Source: Chrysomallon squamiferum (lineage: Eukaryota > Mollusca > Gastropoda > Neomphalida > Peltospiridae). Taken from it: DNA of 64,000 nucleotides. The notes beneath the pieces are model-generated. The model made no database searches. It saw only the letters and a program-made list of their open reading frames with translations, and was not told the origin of the DNA. How positions within the stretch are numbered: the first letter of the stretch is position 1; each line of letters begins with the position of its first letter. The stretch spans positions 13,968,476-14,032,475 of the forward strand of contig CM022665.1 in NCBI GenBank assembly GCA_012295275.1. The letters run 5' to 3'. The position numbers and the translations under genes were made by a program. Positions 26,104-38,729 of the stretch are shown here, in pieces.

Positions 26104-28098
26104 CTCTTTAGACTTGTACTTCACAACATGCTGGAGAAGATTGATACTTACCTGTGGGCAAAACGGTCACCTCATATGGCACCTCAGGTTTTATTTAATA
26201 ACAGTGATGTAAATCTGTGTGTGTGTGTATGTCTGTGCATGCGTGTGTGTCTGTGTCTGTGTGCATACATGTGTGTGCATATATTTGAAAATCAAATAGC
26301 CTGTAATGTAACTGAGTATCTCCTCTCTCATACTGTCAGTACAAATAAAAGTGCTTATTAACATATAGTAACAATTAACTTAAAAAATGTGTTGAGGTAT
26401 GATTATGCTGACTTCCAGGATATTTCCAGTAACATTCTGAATGTTGTTAAATCTAATAATTTTAATTTTTTAATTTTTCTTTTCACTTTAGTTGCTATAT
26501 GCTGTGACTGAAGAGAAAAAGAGTCAGTCTACTGGAGATGACAGTTATCAAGAACTTGTAAATAATTTTATAAATTATTCTATATAAGAAATCAGAATTT
26601 AGTTTTGCAGTTTTTTCCATTTTAAACATCTGAGTATATAATAAAGTTACAAGTGTAGATCAGAGGAATGTGACTAAAACCAGTTTTTACTAGATACATA
26701 ATGTTTAACTGTTTCTTCTCTTTACCAAAATATTCAGTATAAACTTACTAACGTCACTAGAGTTAGCACAGAGTCTAAACTATGGTTATATACAATTGTT
26801 TAAAATAGCATTCAGGATACAATCAGAAATACTAAATGCTAAAAGAACAAACTTATATCCTGAAACGTTTGAGATTATTTCTATTGCATATGTTATTACT
26901 GTTACTAGTTTATTAAACTGATTATTAACTGTAATTTTAGTTTAGACAACTTTCTGGCAAAGAGAACCATCAACAGACCATAGAAGATTCAGAAAGTCAC
27001 TGGGGTATAGTTGCAGATGTTAACAGGTACAAATTAAGATTTTTTATTTTTATTTTTGATTTATTATTTTTGATTTATTTATTTATATATTTTGATTTAT
27101 TATATTATAATATATTGTATTGTATTACATTGGATTGGACTGGATTATATTTCATTTCATTACAATTTATTCTTCATTTTTTTTTTTTTAATTTGCCTTT
27201 AAAAAAAATAATAATAATAATAATAAAAAATAAAAAAACATCATTTTTTTTTGCTTTTTTATACAAACATAAAAATCATTTGCTTTGTTACAAAAAAAAT
27301 AATATTAATTTTTTTATTTATAATAAATTAGTGGAGTCTAACATTAATAAAATGTTTGTATCAAACAATTAAAGAAAACTAGTTAAAAATATTGTCTGTT
27401 GTTGTTTTCAGCTGCTGTTGTAGCTGTAGTTTGAAACTTACAGAAACTGTGTCTCTAGCTGTACCTGGTGTGCTGGTTTTTCCATGTGGTATGTTTTCTT
27501 GTTTGTTCAGGGTTTTTTGTGGGTTTTTTGTTAATTATTTTGGAAATTAACTATATAAACAAAATATGCCCGTTAGGTGGCACCATGTGGAGGGTTTTTT
27601 ATGTTAAATTTATTATTATTTTTTTTTTTTTATATATTCTGCATGGTGTTTGTAGTCTTTATTAAATATTATGTTTGGGGTTATATGTAATCTCTCAGAA
27701 TGTATTAAAGTCTTGTAAATAAATGAAGTATAATAATTTAGATCAAAAATGGTAAATAATCTATTGATGACTACTACTGGTTGTTGGTATAAATGCTTAA
27801 CATAGCACACACAGTGTTATATATGATTTATGCATGAACATACCAAAAAAGAGAAATGAATTTTCATGCATTTGTATGCATACATATAGTCAGATCAGTA
27901 TACTGATAGATAAATAGATATGTTTCAGTTTCATTCTTTATAATAATTCAAATGTGTGAAACCTGCTGCACATGCCACTTAATAAAATGACAAAAATATA
28001 TATTTTTTTCTTTTCTAATATTGTGTGATCTTATTTCAGCTCATGCATTCCACAAGTTTTGCATTCCACAGAAAATGTGTCTGCTTTGTTTGGATTAA
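12141..28098 (+). CDS. HPS5: HPS5, BLOC-2 complex subunit, with C-terminal RING-like finger
   Basis: A BLOC-2 subunit acting in endosome to lysosome-related-organelle trafficking. The 28 coding exons are 12141-12233, 12415-12528, 12987-13051, 13499-13682, 13944-14074, 14480-14512, 14713-14803, 15175-15257, 15674-15754, 15946-16034, 16325-18166, 18552-18674, 19099-19152, 19697-19853, 20102-20275, 20653-20761, 21176-22211, 22801-22921, 23217-23384, 23737-23892, 24567-24677, 24955-25067, 25605-25860, 26112-26187, 26492-26557, 26941-27026, 27412-27488, 28040-28098. They sum to 5748 nt: 1915 codons plus stop. Residues 1-321 form a WD-like propeller ([34 protein letters not shown]). The C-terminal alpha-solenoid ends at [13 protein letters not shown], where the human protein (about 1129 aa, from memory) stops. 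Here about 95 residues follow, with a RING-like finger. Excess length comes mainly from exon 11. The acceptor of exon 20 is the least certain: it was chosen to hold the frame, because the nearby acceptors give early stops. Confidence 0.92.
13384..13441 (+). repeat. A-tract plus (AT)n microsatellite in HPS5 intron
   Basis: A poly(A) run passes directly into an (AT)n run, in the intron between exons 3 and 4. Length is likely to vary between individuals. Confidence 0.85.
14545..14662 (+). repeat. (ATT)n/(GTT)n microsatellite in HPS5 intron
   Basis: Compound trinucleotide tract of ATT and ATC units followed by a run of GTT. It lies in the intron between HPS5 exons 6 and 7. Confidence 0.85.
15298..15325 (+). 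repeat. (CA)n microsatellite in HPS5 intron
   Basis: Dinucleotide CA run in the intron after exon 8. Confidence 0.85.
16852..17390 (+). repeat. Degenerate 17-residue repeats in giant HPS5 exon 11
   Basis: Within the 1842-bp exon, units of 17 aa (51 bp) recur: [51 protein letters not shown], and later [17 protein letters not shown] and [17 protein letters not shown]. The approximate pattern is G-L-S-x-x-Q-L-x-x-x-x-K-D-Q-x-x-N. The segment sits between the propeller/early solenoid and the rest of HPS5 and looks disordered (rich in N, S, D, K). It is in frame with conserved sequence on both sides, so it is coding and not intronic. Confidence 0.75.
24699..24734 (+). repeat. (GT)n microsatellite just after HPS5 exon 21
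   Basis: GT run with two interrupting C bases, starting about 22 bp downstream of the exon 21 donor. Confidence 0.85.
26071..26101 (+). repeat. T homopolymer at HPS5 exon 24 acceptor
   Basis: About 31 consecutive T residues lie within 11 bp of the exon 24 acceptor and serve as its polypyrimidine tract. A similar T run (16296-16320) directly abuts the exon 11 acceptor CAG. Confidence 0.85.
27412..28098 (+). other. RING-H2-like zinc finger encoded by last two HPS5 exons
   Basis: Exons 27 and 28 encode residues 1871-1915. The Cys/His layout is CCSC (C-x2-C) followed by a hydrophobic LKL...VLVFP stretch, then CAHAFHKFC (C-x-H-x2-H-x2-C), then CLLC (C-x2-C) just before the stop. This is a short RING-H2-type ligand pattern, like the C-terminal fingers of HOPS/CORVET subunits (Vps11, Vps18, Vps39, Vps41). 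It is encoded across a phase-1 intron with clean GT/AG sites, so it is not a chance ORF. Confidence 0.8.
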
Positions 28099-28675
28099 CA
28101 AGACCATCTGTGATTACATATTGTGATACACATGGGATAATACAAATAAATAGTCTAATAAAATTCCCTATACTTCCATGTAGTTGTTTCAGTGTTTTTG
28201 GTGACCTACCATCACTCATAACAAAATATGATAATAAAATAATATTGTTATAATACCCCATTACAACTAGAATTACGAGATCCTCATGTACACAATGGAC
28301 TAACAGCTGAATTTGTTCTACATAAAGTAGAAAGAACTAGAACAAATCAGTCTTCTCTGTAGGTGATGACATAACTTCAGAAAAATGGTTCTGCCTGGTT
28401 ATTTTTTAACTGTAGTTTTTTGTTATAGTTTGTTATTAATTTTGGGCAGCAAAAAACAAATAAAACGTAACTTGTTACAGTTAGTATGCAGAATATATTT
28501 AGACTATTTTTCAAAATCATCAAAGGTACATTTTGAACTACTGACTAGAATTCAAAGTGAACCTGATACTGATTTGTTAAACTTACATGAAAGAAAAGCA
28601 GGTGTTACTTAAATTAAGTGCAGTATGTTGGTATAAATTTACCATATATAATTATTAGTGCTGTATTGTAAACTA

Positions 28676-28681
28676 AATAAA
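28676..28681 (+). promoter_or_regulatory. Candidate HPS5 polyadenylation signal
   Basis: AATAAA occurs about 580 bp after the HPS5 stop codon. A second candidate lies at 29315-29320. Neither cleavage site can be proven from sequence. Confidence 0.4.
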
Positions 28682-31600
28682 ATAGTATACATGCAGTAGT
28701 ACATAATATGAATAATTAAATTAATTATTATTTATGAAATGCCATTAATGATTACAAAGCATGTGGTTTTTGATTGATATTAAGATGATTGTCCTTTAGA
28801 CCCATCATAGCTTACAAAATAAAAAGAAACAATTTAATAAATATTTTTTGAAAATGAATGCATAAAAATTATTAAATTATTGTGTAATGCTTTTTATATA
28901 AATTCCTGCTTCTGTGAATGATGATGGCAACAACCTGTTTCTGCAGATAATATTTATTTGCTTTCCACCGTGATACATTTTGTCCCCAAGCTATATAAAA
29001 TCCAGTTAAGCTGTGACCTCATATATCTTTATTAAACTTTGATTTCCAATATTATATATCATCATGAATTATAGATATTGTTTTAACTATATACATTTTT
29101 GAAAATTGTGTAAAAGATTTCTTTATTTATAAATTTCTTTCTTTTCCATATATTTTTATTATTTTTTTATATTTATTTTTAATATGGTTTTTGAAGTCTT
29201 TTTAGATATAATTATTCTATGCAAATTTATTCAGTGATTAAATTTGACTTTTATCTTATCTTTAATCATTCATTTGTAATGAAGTGCCATTTTTATGCAG
29301 GTTGATTATTGCTGAATAAAAATGAAATAACAAGTTTGGTTTCATTATAGTTTGTTTTCCAATCTTTATTTTAAAAAGAAAAACATTAGAATTTTTATCT
29401 CTGTAGATCAGAAAGGAAATAAATCAGAAAATGTGGTTTTGTACATGTTTGACTGTTAAAATAATCTTTAAGAACCATTAGCAGGTGGTGGGATTTTGTT
29501 TACGTTATATATATATATTTTTTTTTCTTTCAAAAAAAAGAAAGAAATTTTTTTTTAATTTCAAAAGTAGTTGGCACCAAAACTGTAAAGTACTTTAATA
29601 TTTGGCCAGTCATTGATGATAAAGGTCAAGTATTGGCATATTAATTTTATTTACACATGTAGCAGCATATATGGCTTATCACAGAAAAGAATAGGAAGAA
29701 AAAAGCAGGTTCCATCCCTTCAATAAATAAAATGATAACCAAGAAGATACTTATCACCTATATTAAAATAAAACAACAAGTTTTTGTTTGTATAATTATT
29801 TTATTTCAAATGATGAACAGAATGAATGCTCTGATTATAAATTTTTCATATTATTTGTTTTGTTTTTTTTGTTTTGTTTTTTTCACAAAATGATTTCAAA
29901 ATGTGAACAAGATTAAAAAGATAACTAGCACCAATATCTCCTAAATCTGGACATTGTTTTTTTATCTTTACTTGAAGAATTTAAAATTAACTATATCATG
30001 CAGAACAGTATACTGGTTAATAACAATATTATATATAATGAGATGGTCCAGCCACCATCAGTGAAGAAAATGAAAAAAAATCAACATTTCTGTTACAAAT
30101 TCCTGTTGTGAAGTAAGTTAATTAAAATTAACATAAAAACACCAGAAAACCATCACAAATATTATATGAACACACTTTTATATTGAACAGTTTGATCATT
30201 ACTTATGTAAACTACATCATATATGAAGTAAAAAATTCAGAACTTTCTGGTAACAAACACATCTAAGAGGATGCTTAAGTTACAAAACAAAACTGTACAA
30301 CAAACTGGTTAGAGCAATACTTAAAAAAGCCCCTATCAAATTGCTAATAAGTAGACTGCCATTTGGTGTTTAAGAAAAAGCTATTAAAGTGCATAAATTC
30401 TGACAAAGCACTAACATAATTATGTATAAAAGAACAGTGCTTAAATGCAAATTGGTTTTACACATTATCTGCCATTTAAAACTATTCTAGAAATTATATT
30501 TAACAAGATACAGCTCTTATTAAAAAAATATGATAGTAATGAAAGTGTAACCAAAATCAATTAAAAAATAGTAAATTCATCTGTAAAAACAAAATTAGAA
30601 ACATCTAGACAACAATACATATGTAAGGATTATGCAATTAGCTAAAGATGTATTACAAACAGCACTAATATCATAACTGTTGAGGTTTGGGCTGGGGGTT
30701 TTGGGTTTTGGGGTTTTTGAGTGGGTTTTTTTCAGTTTCATGTTTCTAGAAGAGTGATTTAATTTAAGTATACCAATGGTCATGGGAATTTACCATGAAA
30801 GTAAACTTACTAAATCAACAACTAAGTTGGCATCTTTCAGTCTGTCATTTACATTTTCTAAGTACAACGTGCCATGACAAATGAATAAAAGGGGGAAATG
30901 GCAAAATTAATAAGTATTTTATTACTATAATACTTCATTATTAGCAAAAGTTGGTTATCAAGTCCATGACACCACAAGTTTCCTCAGGGTTTTTTTCTTT
31001 TCATTTTTTTAAATTACTGTTATATTTTAATATACTTGTTTGTAGATGAAAGTACACAAAAAGTTCACACCACCAATTACATGTTAATGTATTAAAACTG
31101 TATAAGAAACAGATTCACATGTTACATGTTTACTTATCCACAGTAATTAGCAGGGTATCAGATGATATGATGTAAATATATAACAAAAACAAAACAAAAA
31201 AGACTTCAAAACACCTACCTAGAAAAGATTAAAGGTTTTAAACATGGTTTAAATTAGTGTTTGCTTTTGTAAACTAAATCAAATATACATATATAGTCTT
31301 AAACATTTTCTGTGATTATTTTAATTACAAATGTAAAAGTAAAATAACACAGTGATAACAATTGTAAACAAAACACCGGATATATAAAACAAGGAATATA
31401 TATTTATTTCTGCAATGTGAACCATCACTATCCCTGTTACGCCATGTCAGGACGTCAGGGAATTTAAACTCAGCCTTTGAGCTGCCAGAACAAAAACAAA
31501 TTATTCCCACTATGACATCACTCTTCCTAGATGCAAAACACAATTTAATTAGTAGATTTAAATTGTATTATGTTTCTACACAGTGTGTGATTGCAAGCAC

Positions 31601-31781
31601 CAACAGATCCTGCAAAACTTCCATCTCAAAATCCTACATCTATTCCTTATTATACTAAAATAGGTATGCCACATATTTAGAATGGGCAAAATGGCTAAAA
31701 ATAAAACAAATGTTTAATTTTTTTTTTTTAACAACATAACCATTAGGAAATAGTTTATATTTGATTTTTTTTTTTTCATTC

Positions 31782-31783
<2 letters not shown>

Positions 31784-31818
<35 letters not shown>

Positions 31819-31833
31819 CTTTATTTACTCACA

Positions 31834-31865
<32 letters not shown>
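31784..31865 (+). repeat. (AC)n and (CT)n compound microsatellite
   Basis: An AC run at 31784-31817 is followed, after a short spacer, by a CT run at 31835-31865. It lies in the intergenic region downstream of HPS5. Confidence 0.9.
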
Positions 31866-31868
<3 letters not shown>

Positions 31869-32985
31869 TCTCACAGTCACAATCATTATTGATTTGTATG
31901 AACTATCATGACATTTAACAAGTTATGTTCTGATCTTCCAAAAAAACAAAATTAGTGACATGTATATTACAATCCACAGAAGAATATCAACTACATACTG
32001 TATACACTGTATACTTAACTTCATGTATTTGAGCTTTTTCAGAAAATCAATCTTTATATAAAATTAATTTTCAACAAAGCCCAATTTACATATCCTTACA
32101 TTTGTGTGAACAGAAAACAGTTTGGGAAAGATTAACATTATATTTCCCAAATGTAGAACAAAATCTGTTTTACAAATTTAACAATAACTAAAATAAACTG
32201 AGCAATGGTATAAAATTTAAAAAAAAAAAAAAAAAAAATGGTATACAATATGTTTTAATAACATATCTGCCAGCAGTTGTCAATTTTACTAGCTTTTATA
32301 AAATTTACATGTAAAGCAAAACATTTTCATAATTTTTCTATTTTTTTTATTTTTTTTTTTTTTTAAAAATTATTATAATTTTAAGTAAAAAAAAATTTTT
32401 AAATAAATAAATTTATTTCAACAAAAGTCCCTTCTTATATTCCCTCCCTCTTACCAAAAATCATATTTTCATCCCATTAGCATATTCAAAGCCAGGAGTC
32501 AACAAAAGAAAACTATCAAAAATGAATTAAAAATGACCAAGACAGCTAGTTTGTCTCCAATCACTGAAGATAGGAGTACAGAGATGCAGTGGCTACAAAC
32601 AACCCTTCTGTGATGGTGCTGTTGTCACAAATAAAATAAAGCTCACCAGTTGTATACTTTATCTTGTTACATTCATTTATCAACGGTTCCCACAGAGAGA
32701 CCAAGGTTGGCCTTAAAAGAATGGGGCTAGTTTTCTAAACATTATGTTAAAATGAAATAAGAGGGAAATCTTTTTTTTTTAAATCCTAAATCTATCAAAA
32801 ATGCGATCTAATATATGTGCAAGTCTTTTCATTAAAATTCTGATCAACAATAGGGAAAAAAAGAGAAGTTATTTATAGATACGATTAAAATCTATGTACA
32901 AGGCAGATGTTGGTTTGACAGAATGTATTCTATTTACCCATGATATATACTCATTGTGCAAACATTTATATACACACAAACACAC

Positions 32986-33020
<35 letters not shown>

Positions 33021-33139
33021 CATGTGTGTATGTATCTATACATATATTCTATTTCTAAAAGTTATATATTTTAATAGTAAATGTTGATTAAAACATTAAA
33101 CACCTTGAATATAATTAGACAAAAACATTGAAATTTAAT

Positions 33140-33175
<36 letters not shown>

Positions 33176-33462
33176 AACTTTTCAAAATTTGTTTAGATCA
33201 TTATTTTCCTTTAAAAAAAAATAAACCAATTTTCAATATCTAATTTCTCATTCAGTAAAATATTATAAAATAATATGGTAAAAAATTTGTAAAAAAATTC
33301 ACCTAAATGCAAAAACAATTTTAAAATGTTCATTTTAAAATAAATATACCATAATGACCCCCAAAACGTGGCATATAAATATAAGCTGATCCATTTCCAC
33401 TGTGATCTGCTGTTGATTTAATATGTTTTAAATACTTAAAAACATAGTATATCATTCTAAAA

Positions 33463-36400
33463 TCAGGATCTTTTAATTCCAAGCAGAAATTCAGCAACAC
33501 CCAGATAATAAACTGTTTGAGCTATTCCAAACAGTGGAGCAATCACAAGAATTCGACAAAGAGCACCTTTGAAAAAAGCTTTTGGACCTTCTCTCTGAAA
33601 AACCTTGCTGTAAAATCAAAGTTATTTCAATTAAAAAAAACCTGAAAAAGTAAACTAAAAAATTAAATAAAAAATATATATATATAGATAACAAAAAATT
33701 CAGCTTTATGTGTACACACATGCGCGCACACACACACGCACACACACACATCTTGTTTAGAAAAATAACAGGCCACTGATGATATGTCTACAAAAATATA
33801 AGTGAAAGTTCAGAAATAAAACAATCAGCAATAATTTTAAACTTTTATTTATTAAAATTATACATTATTTAACGACTTAATGATTTCTGCAATTTTTCAT
33901 CACTTTACCTTTACGTATATTTGTGATCTGTGTTTGTATTCTGACACTTCTTCATATATTTCATAACATGGTACTAATCATTAAATGAAGCTGCTAACTA
34001 CTGTATGTATATTTACTTACACAAAGCAGTCTACAATTCCTCTGTATGTTTCTTCACCTTTTCCTTTGTGAAGAGTCTGCAGGCGAGTTTTCACAACTAA
34101 AAATATTTACATCAACTGATTATGTACAAATGACTTTTTGAGTTCTTGAATGATAACAGTATACATTTATTTTTTAATTATAATTGTTTTATTCTGCATT
34201 TTGTTTTAGTGAGATTGCTGCAGCAATAATTAATAAATATTTGAAAATATCAGTGTGGAAAATACCCAATTTATTTCAAAATGTTTTTTCTCTGTGGTTA
34301 AGAGGATCATAAGTAATGTACATTTAGAATGTTTAGAAATGTTGTTTTGGATTTTCACTTTAACTTTTTCAATTTTCATTTCATCTTTTATCATTATTAT
34401 TGCTGTTTGATCAGAAAAGCACTCTAATATTGAAATAGGTTTTTAAACAAGGAAACAGTTTTTAATAGCAATATAGCTAACATTCCATACTAACAAACAT
34501 ATAGATAACAAAATTATGGAATACATTTTAGAACAGTACAGTAATCTCTGAAACTGCTATATCCATCATTCAGTATGCTGTACCGAACAAAATATTCCCT
34601 GCATATATAATATGAATCAATCAGAAAGAGAAACCTTTGTTGTATGGTTGGATATACATTTGGAATATAAAAGAATATTTTGTAATAATATAACTGTTTT
34701 TGATAATAATAATGTTCTCACCGTCAAATGGATTGACAGAAAATGAGGCCACACATCCTGCGACACAACCAGCTATGAAAGACACATAGAAAACAGCCTG
34801 ACCTCCTTCTCTTCTTTTACCCTTTTAAATAACACAACATCATTTTCATTTTCAATCAGATATAAATAAAATAAAATAAAGTATTATTTAGAAATTTAAA
34901 TGTATAGAAAAATATGTGTATGTCAAAATTATTGTTTCATTATTACCGTCATTAAATGTCATCGTTACTTTTTAGTTGTTATTTTTATTATAATAGTTAC
35001 TGTTGCTGCTCTTGTTGTTATTATTATTTCATCAAAAAATAGAGATACTGAACATAAAAGTAAGAAATTAAAGTACTGATTATCCACATACAGGTACCAT
35101 TATTACGAAATATGATTTTCACCAGAAATTATGATTATACATAAAATAAATAAATATATACAACAGGAAAAAAAACCCCAAAAAACAACAACCCCCAAAC
35201 AAAACAAAAAGAAAAACAAACAGTCAATTAAATAATAATAAATTAACTATTATATACCAGTGCATTTAGATGTGCAAACAATGGAAAGTAGATAGCTGAA
35301 AATGCAACATCTCGCAAAGCTGTGGAACCAAAACCTTTGTACAGTCCAAAAATGCCTTTCTCCCTCACTAGCTGAAGAGCTATAGCAGTGGCAGAAAGCC
35401 TTGGAGCTGTAACAGTTTTAGCTGACTGAGAAAAATCTGAACGCAGGTCAACTGATGCTGAAATAAAAATTTGAAAAATCACCTCAGTAAGTATACTTAT
35501 TTTAAAAACATTCCTGGATAGAATGAATAAAAAATATATATTGTAATTGTTTTCTAGGCAACAATGATATTTATAAAATTCTAAGAAAAAATAATTCTTG
35601 GTTATTTCAAATTTAAAAAAACTAAATTCATTACTATTTCCAGTTTTAATTAATCATTTAAATTACTACTAAACTTTTTTTTATTTTTTTTATTTGAAGC
35701 ATATTTTTAAAAACAACAAATTATCAAATAATCTTTTGGGTAAATTTCTTATATAATAAATGGCATTCAGTTTCAAATTATCAAAAGATAAGTTAAAAAT
35801 GCAATACACTATGACTTTGTATAAATATGTGTGTATCTCTCTTCATCTCTATGCATGTTTTACACAAGTGTAAATCTATGACTTTATACATATGTGTGTA
35901 TGAATGCTGAGGTTTTGTTACACATTCATTCATTTATTTATTCGTAATTATGGATATCAGTATAGAAACTGACATTTGTATATGCTTGCAAGGGTAAAAA
36001 TGACTGTATATATTTTTGTCAACTAACCGCTCCTGCCAGCATCCTGCAGTTGGATTTTTAGAAGCTCCATGGGCGTGGTGACAATGATTTGACACATCCC
36101 TGCTCCTGCACCTGCAAGTAATTCTCGCTGTAAGGGAAGAGTTCCACTGAAACAAAACATTACATCTGATACAAACAAGATAAGATGAGTTGTGACATTT
36201 TCTCAAATGTAACTTGTTTTGATTAACTATTATAAAATGAAACATATGAATTCACTTTAACCACAAAGTCTAAATGTATCAACTAACATAAAGCCTATAT
36301 GAATTAACTTTGATAATTAAGTATGTAAATATAATTTTGATTATAAATTATATATATATCATTAACATAAATGAATTAACACTGATTATAAATTATATAT

Positions 36401-38306
36401 ATATGAATTCTACTTGAATTTTACTATAGTCTTTATGATTATATTAATTAATATCAATCCTACATGAATTAATTTTGACAGAAAATCAACATAAATGACC
36501 GAATATGAAATCTGTATGAATGAATTTATCATTCTAAATTTCTAACTGAAAATCACTGTTTTTATTAAAATCAAAACATTATTGTCAAACATGTATCACA
36601 GATATTAACAAGTGGAGAAAGCATTTTTTTCATCATAACATGTTTGTAATGAACTAAGATAATGGTTGTGGGAAAGGATGTTTCCCAAAACTATAATCAA
36701 TTCACATAAAAAAATAAATACAATAACTAAAATTTATATTTTAACAGTCATATTCAAAAATATTTTTGATATTTAAACCATCTATAAAATATATATTTTA
36801 TATTAAAACATACAAAGAAAATAGTTATTAATAATAACTCACTCCTTGGTCAAAAGGTGGTGTCTGAAGAAGTCGTTACCTACAAGTTTGATAGCTTTCT
36901 CAGGTGTAATGAGCAACAGGTTGACCCCTGACCCTGCAATGTAAATAACTTTCAGTTTCAGTATAAATGTGATAGGGCACAACAGAGATTTGTCACGATT
37001 TTATTTTAGCTTGTAACTATTATTGTAACAATATTTTATACATTTTAGTTTTTAAACATAACAATCATTATAAATTTATTAAATATTAAATATTCAAATG
37101 TTTTTATGTATTTATATTAAATTTCTTTCTTTTTTTTCTTTTTTTTTTTTCAATATATATAAAAAAAACTTGATAATTCATTGTTTTCTGCAGAATAATT
37201 CACCATTTCCCTTATCTTTATGCACTTCTATTAATTATAGCTTTTTAGTTAAAAACAAGAAAAATGTCTTACCTCTATACATTCCAAAAAATCCCTCATT
37301 GCGAAAGGTCTTAATACCACAGTCAACTCTGTAAAAATCAAATAAAATCAATTTTTAAAATGTAACTAAAACTGATTCAATAAAAATTTTAAAGCAATTT
37401 TTACTGTCATGTGGATTCAGATGGTTTTGTTTATTAGTAATAATACTGAACGTTCCCAGTTTCAGTTAAGGATATTTACTATGCTTTAGTAACTGCTTAG
37501 ATAAATTTCTTCAAGACATTTAATCCATTTTAAGTCTACAAAATAAGACTAATGAATTTTTACTTCTTAATTTATGAGGTAAACAAAATGCTAAGAAAGT
37601 AACCTTTACAGTCAACAATCAGGTATTTTACAAGTGTTTTAGACACATAAATAGATATCATAAAATTAAATTGTTAGCACCTTTATGAAATTAATACTCT
37701 CAAAACCATTCTTAAATGTGAAATTACACTATTAATATCTTAATGAAAGGTCTGAAGAATTATGACTTACAAATCATGACATAAGTATGAAATCACTTAC
37801 AGATTTTTATACAACACTTCACCACTGGGTCCTGGCTGCTGATTTTGCAGTCTTGTTTTGACAAGATCTATTGGAAACACGCATGTCACACCAACAATTC
37901 CTGCAATACTGCCATTTATAATTTTTGGCAACAAGCTGAAATAAAAATAATTATTGTAAACCTTAATGATGACATTATCAAAGTGTTAAGACTTTGTCAT
38001 CCATTTATGTTTTTAAATTATATTTTATTTTCATCAACATCATCTTCTTCATATTCTAATTATTGTTACTTTTATTTTTATTACTACTATTACTACTACT
38101 GTTATTCCTCTTGTCACACTTTCATGCAGATATGTAGTCTTAAAGTTAAACTTTATTTTTTTCATATCAATTTATTACCAATTAACATAAAAATAATTAT
38201 TCCTGAAAATTACATTTAAAAAATCCATTAAATATCATACTGAAATATAATCAGTAAAAGGACATGATTTCAAAATAATATCTACTTACTAAAACTGTGA
38301 ATCCAT
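33463..38306 (-). CDS. SLC25A22: Mitochondrial glutamate carrier, SLC25A22/SLC25A18 type
   Basis: An inner-membrane carrier that imports glutamate with a proton into the matrix. Coding exons on the minus strand: 38306-38290, 37935-37801, 37328-37273, 36933-36843, 36146-36028, 35457-35258, 34821-34722, 34096-34021, 33607-33463. They total 939 nt, encoding 312 aa (human about 323, from memory). All junctions are GT/AG and phases agree. The three tandem carrier repeats show Px[DE]xx[KR] signatures PIDLVK (27-32), PMELLK (125-130) and PFDVVK (237-242). Identity to the glutamate subfamily rests on [41 protein letters not shown] and [17 protein letters not shown]. There is no EF-hand N-terminal extension, which excludes aralar/citrin. 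The start ATG is five codons before the first intron. A spliced 5' UTR exon precedes it, with an acceptor near 38353. Confidence 0.95.
36245..36420. repeat. Degenerate AT-rich repeats in carrier intron
   Basis: The motif GAATTAAC followed by GATTATAAATTATATATAT recurs in slightly altered copies in the intron between exons 36933-36843 and 36146-36028. It is a decayed tandem duplication. Confidence 0.4.
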
Positions 38307-38729
38307 TCAGAACTTTTCTGTATATTCTGTTTATGTAGAAGGTCAAAAGTCAAACTGTAAAAAGAAATAATAACAGTAATAAAATATAAAAACAAATATA
38401 AAAATAACAGATAATTCTTATGAAACCATGATAATAATAGATAATTCACATACATATAAAAATGTATACATACAAATATATTCAACAATCTAAAAACATT
38501 AACTAAAAAAACAATATGTACTGAAGAAAATTTGGGACACATATATTTATTTAAAATAACATATAGATGTATTTCACAAATATATAAACATGTAAAAATT
38601 TGCACAAGAAATGTATGTGTGTGCTTAGGTGTACATATGCCATAGTGTTTATGCAGCAAGTAACACAGAGGCCACATTCTCTTCAATAACTATATCAAGC
38701 TTTGAAAATTTCTTGTGCAATTGAACAAA

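Larger units (their letters stand above)
28099..33462. other. HPS5 / glutamate-carrier tail-to-tail intergenic region
   Basis: Contains the two 3' UTRs. The first 550 bp after the HPS5 stop keep coding-like open stretches in shifting frames (see findings). The rest is AT-rich with simple repeats: (AC)n at 31784-31817, (CT)n at 31835-31865, poly(A) at about 32219-32238, (AT)n at about 32990-33016 and 33139-33175. I see no convincing gene. Confidence 0.6.

Noticed and set aside
37845-38219. 124-codon plus-strand ORF
   Set aside because: Overlaps the glutamate carrier exon in antisense and continues into a low-complexity Tyr/Ser run.
38282-38686. 134-codon minus-strand ORF
   Set aside because: Covers the carrier first coding exon in another frame plus intron sequence; low-complexity and hydrophobic by AT bias only.
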